Source: Alnus glutinosa (Eukaryota; Streptophyta; Magnoliopsida; Fagales; Betulaceae). From it: a DNA stretch of 64,000 nt. The notes below the pieces were generated by a model that had not been told where the DNA came from, did not search any database, and saw nothing but the letters and a program-made list of their open reading frames with translations. Where the stretch lies: assembly GCF_958979055.1 (NCBI RefSeq), contig NC_084887.1:30791544-30855543 (forward strand), written 5' to 3'. Every line of letters begins with the position of its first letter. Position 1 is the stretch's first letter. Shown here one piece after another: positions 62,930-64,000 of this stretch. Both the position numbers and the translations under genes were made by a program.

Positions 62930-64000
62930 TAGGGGTTACAAACGGAGCGGTTATAACCGCTAACCGCTAACCGTTTAAAACCGTTAACCGCTTTTAAAAG
63001 CGGTTATAGGGTTTAGGAAAAGCAGTTAGTAACCGCTAACCGCTTATATATATATATATAACAAATTAAAAACCTAGGAGGCTGAGAGAGGGGCGTCGTT
63101 TTGGGCATTGCTGAATGCCCAAAACGACACCGTTTTTTAGAACATATATAAGCATCTTTTAGGTTTAGGGTTTCATTTACTCATTTAGATTCATTTCCTC
63201 CAAAAATCAGTCTAGTCTGCCGCTCGCCCAAGACGCCCAGCCTCTGCCTTTTGTCTCCCCTCCACTCTCCAGCGCCGTTCAGACCTCTCCGCCCATCTCG
63301 TCTCTGCCGCTGCTACATTGTAAGCTTCTCCACTCTTTCTCAGTTTCTCTCGCTTTTGTCTTGGCTTTTTTAGGGTGTACTGTGTGCAGTTTTGCTTTAT
63401 CTAAGGCTTTTGTCTAGGCTTTTTTAGTGTGTGTCACTGTGTGTGATTTTCGTTTGTTTTAGGATTTCGGTTTTTCATTTTGGGTTGATTTTAAACTTTG
63501 TGTATATACTATATAATGTTCTGTTTGTTCTTTGTTTAGTGTTTACTAGATGTTGGAAGATATTATTTCTTCATTCTAGGGTTTCAGTTTTTCATTTTGG
63601 GTTGTTGTTTGCTGGAGAATGACCTGATTAAGACTTTGAGGCAAAACTACAAACTACAAACCAAGTAACTAATTGTATAAGGAGTATTCCAATTGGCATT
63701 CGAGAGCTTGAGGAATTTGTGGAAAGCTTTGATGAAGAAGGTAAATGATTGTAAATTAGTTGAAACTTTTCATTTGTGCAATTATTATTTTTGAAACTTA
63801 CTTTTCAATTAACTAAACCTTATTCTTTTGTAGATGGCGCTCAATCAATGACCAAATCATCCTTGGACTTCTAGAGACTTTATATCTAGAAGAATATATG
63901 CAATGAAGGGTTATTGTAATGTTTTGGTTTTAGTTATTTGGATATTTGTATTTTGATTTGTGATGTTTTGGTTTTGGATTTGGAAGTATTTGGTTATTTG
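62930..64000 (+). mobile_element. Probable left end of a hAT-type transposon, running off the window
   Basis: The terminus TAGGGGTTACAAACGGAGCG resembles the TAGGGGTG...AAACGG tips of plant hAT elements. Within 120 bp follow many AACCGC/GCGGTT units in both orientations, as in subterminal transposase-binding arrays. Further in are a perfect hairpin (63095..63128), a leader-like CT/CG-rich stretch (63180-63340) and possible exon pieces, such as one ending at 63739 with donor GAAG|GTAAAT. No transposase domain is recognisable, and the right end and 8-bp duplication are outside the window. Confidence 0.5.
63095..63128. repeat. Perfect 15-bp hairpin
   Basis: GTCGTTTTGGGCATT, loop GCTG, then AATGCCCAAAACGAC. 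It lies in the putative hAT left end. Confidence 0.85.

Overview
This is nuclear DNA from a flowering plant, most likely a woody rosid eudicot. The evidence is intron-rich genes with GT-AG splice sites, an AT-rich background, Copia-type LTR remnants with a tRNA-Met-like primer binding site, L1-type LINEs, tRNA-derived SINEs and many MITEs. All gene families are plant families. Species assignment is not possible from the sequence alone.

Layout. 1-983: the 3' end of an unidentified helical-repeat-like gene (+). 2.1-5.5 kb: two small LTR-type elements, the first carrying a broken piece of a CCS52/FZR (APC/C activator) WD40 gene. 6.7-9.8 kb: a myosin-binding GTD-binding (DUF593) membrane protein gene (+). 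10-16.5 kb: a transposon-rich gap with MITEs, a SINE, a LINE 3' end, and two copies of a TIR family with GC-rich cores. 16.8-18.7 kb: an HMGA-type linker-histone/AT-hook gene (+) whose intron holds tandem partial copies of its own second exon. 21.0-35.1 kb: a complete 14-exon RAD4/XPC nucleotide-excision-repair gene (-) with a LINE lodged in intron 7. 37.6-43.2 kb: an ALY/REF mRNA-export adaptor gene closest to ALY4 (+), with a 5'UTR intron, a GC-AG intron and a duplicated intron segment. 44.0-45.0 kb: a poly(A) retro-insertion with a 49-unit AT microsatellite. 46.3-50.6 kb: a five-exon class 3 lipase gene (-) of the 'calmodulin-binding heat-shock protein' type. 53-61 kb: two tandem F-box/DUF295 genes (-) in ~2.35 kb duplicated units, with a LINE tail and a third GC-core TIR element nearby. 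61-64 kb: a long-TIR element, a SINE and what looks like the left end of a hAT transposon running off the window.

The genes do not form a pathway. They are a normal plant gene neighbourhood: DNA repair (RAD4), chromatin (HMGA), mRNA export (ALY), myosin transport adaptor (MyoB), lipid hydrolysis and ubiquitin-ligase adaptors. From memory of Arabidopsis locus numbers, ALY4/lipase and RAD4/MyoB3 are also neighbours there, so the order may be partly ancestral.

I reconstructed exon structures by hand. RAD4 (994 aa), ALY (286 aa), the lipase (445 aa), HMGA (184 aa) and MyoB (895 aa) all join in frame with consensus splice sites, except one GC donor in ALY. No prokaryote-type system, CRISPR or functional tRNA gene was seen. 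The most unusual items are the CCS52 fragment between LTRs, the three-copy TTA/TAA-flanked element family with a CCGGAATC-rich core, and the partial exon copies in HMGA.
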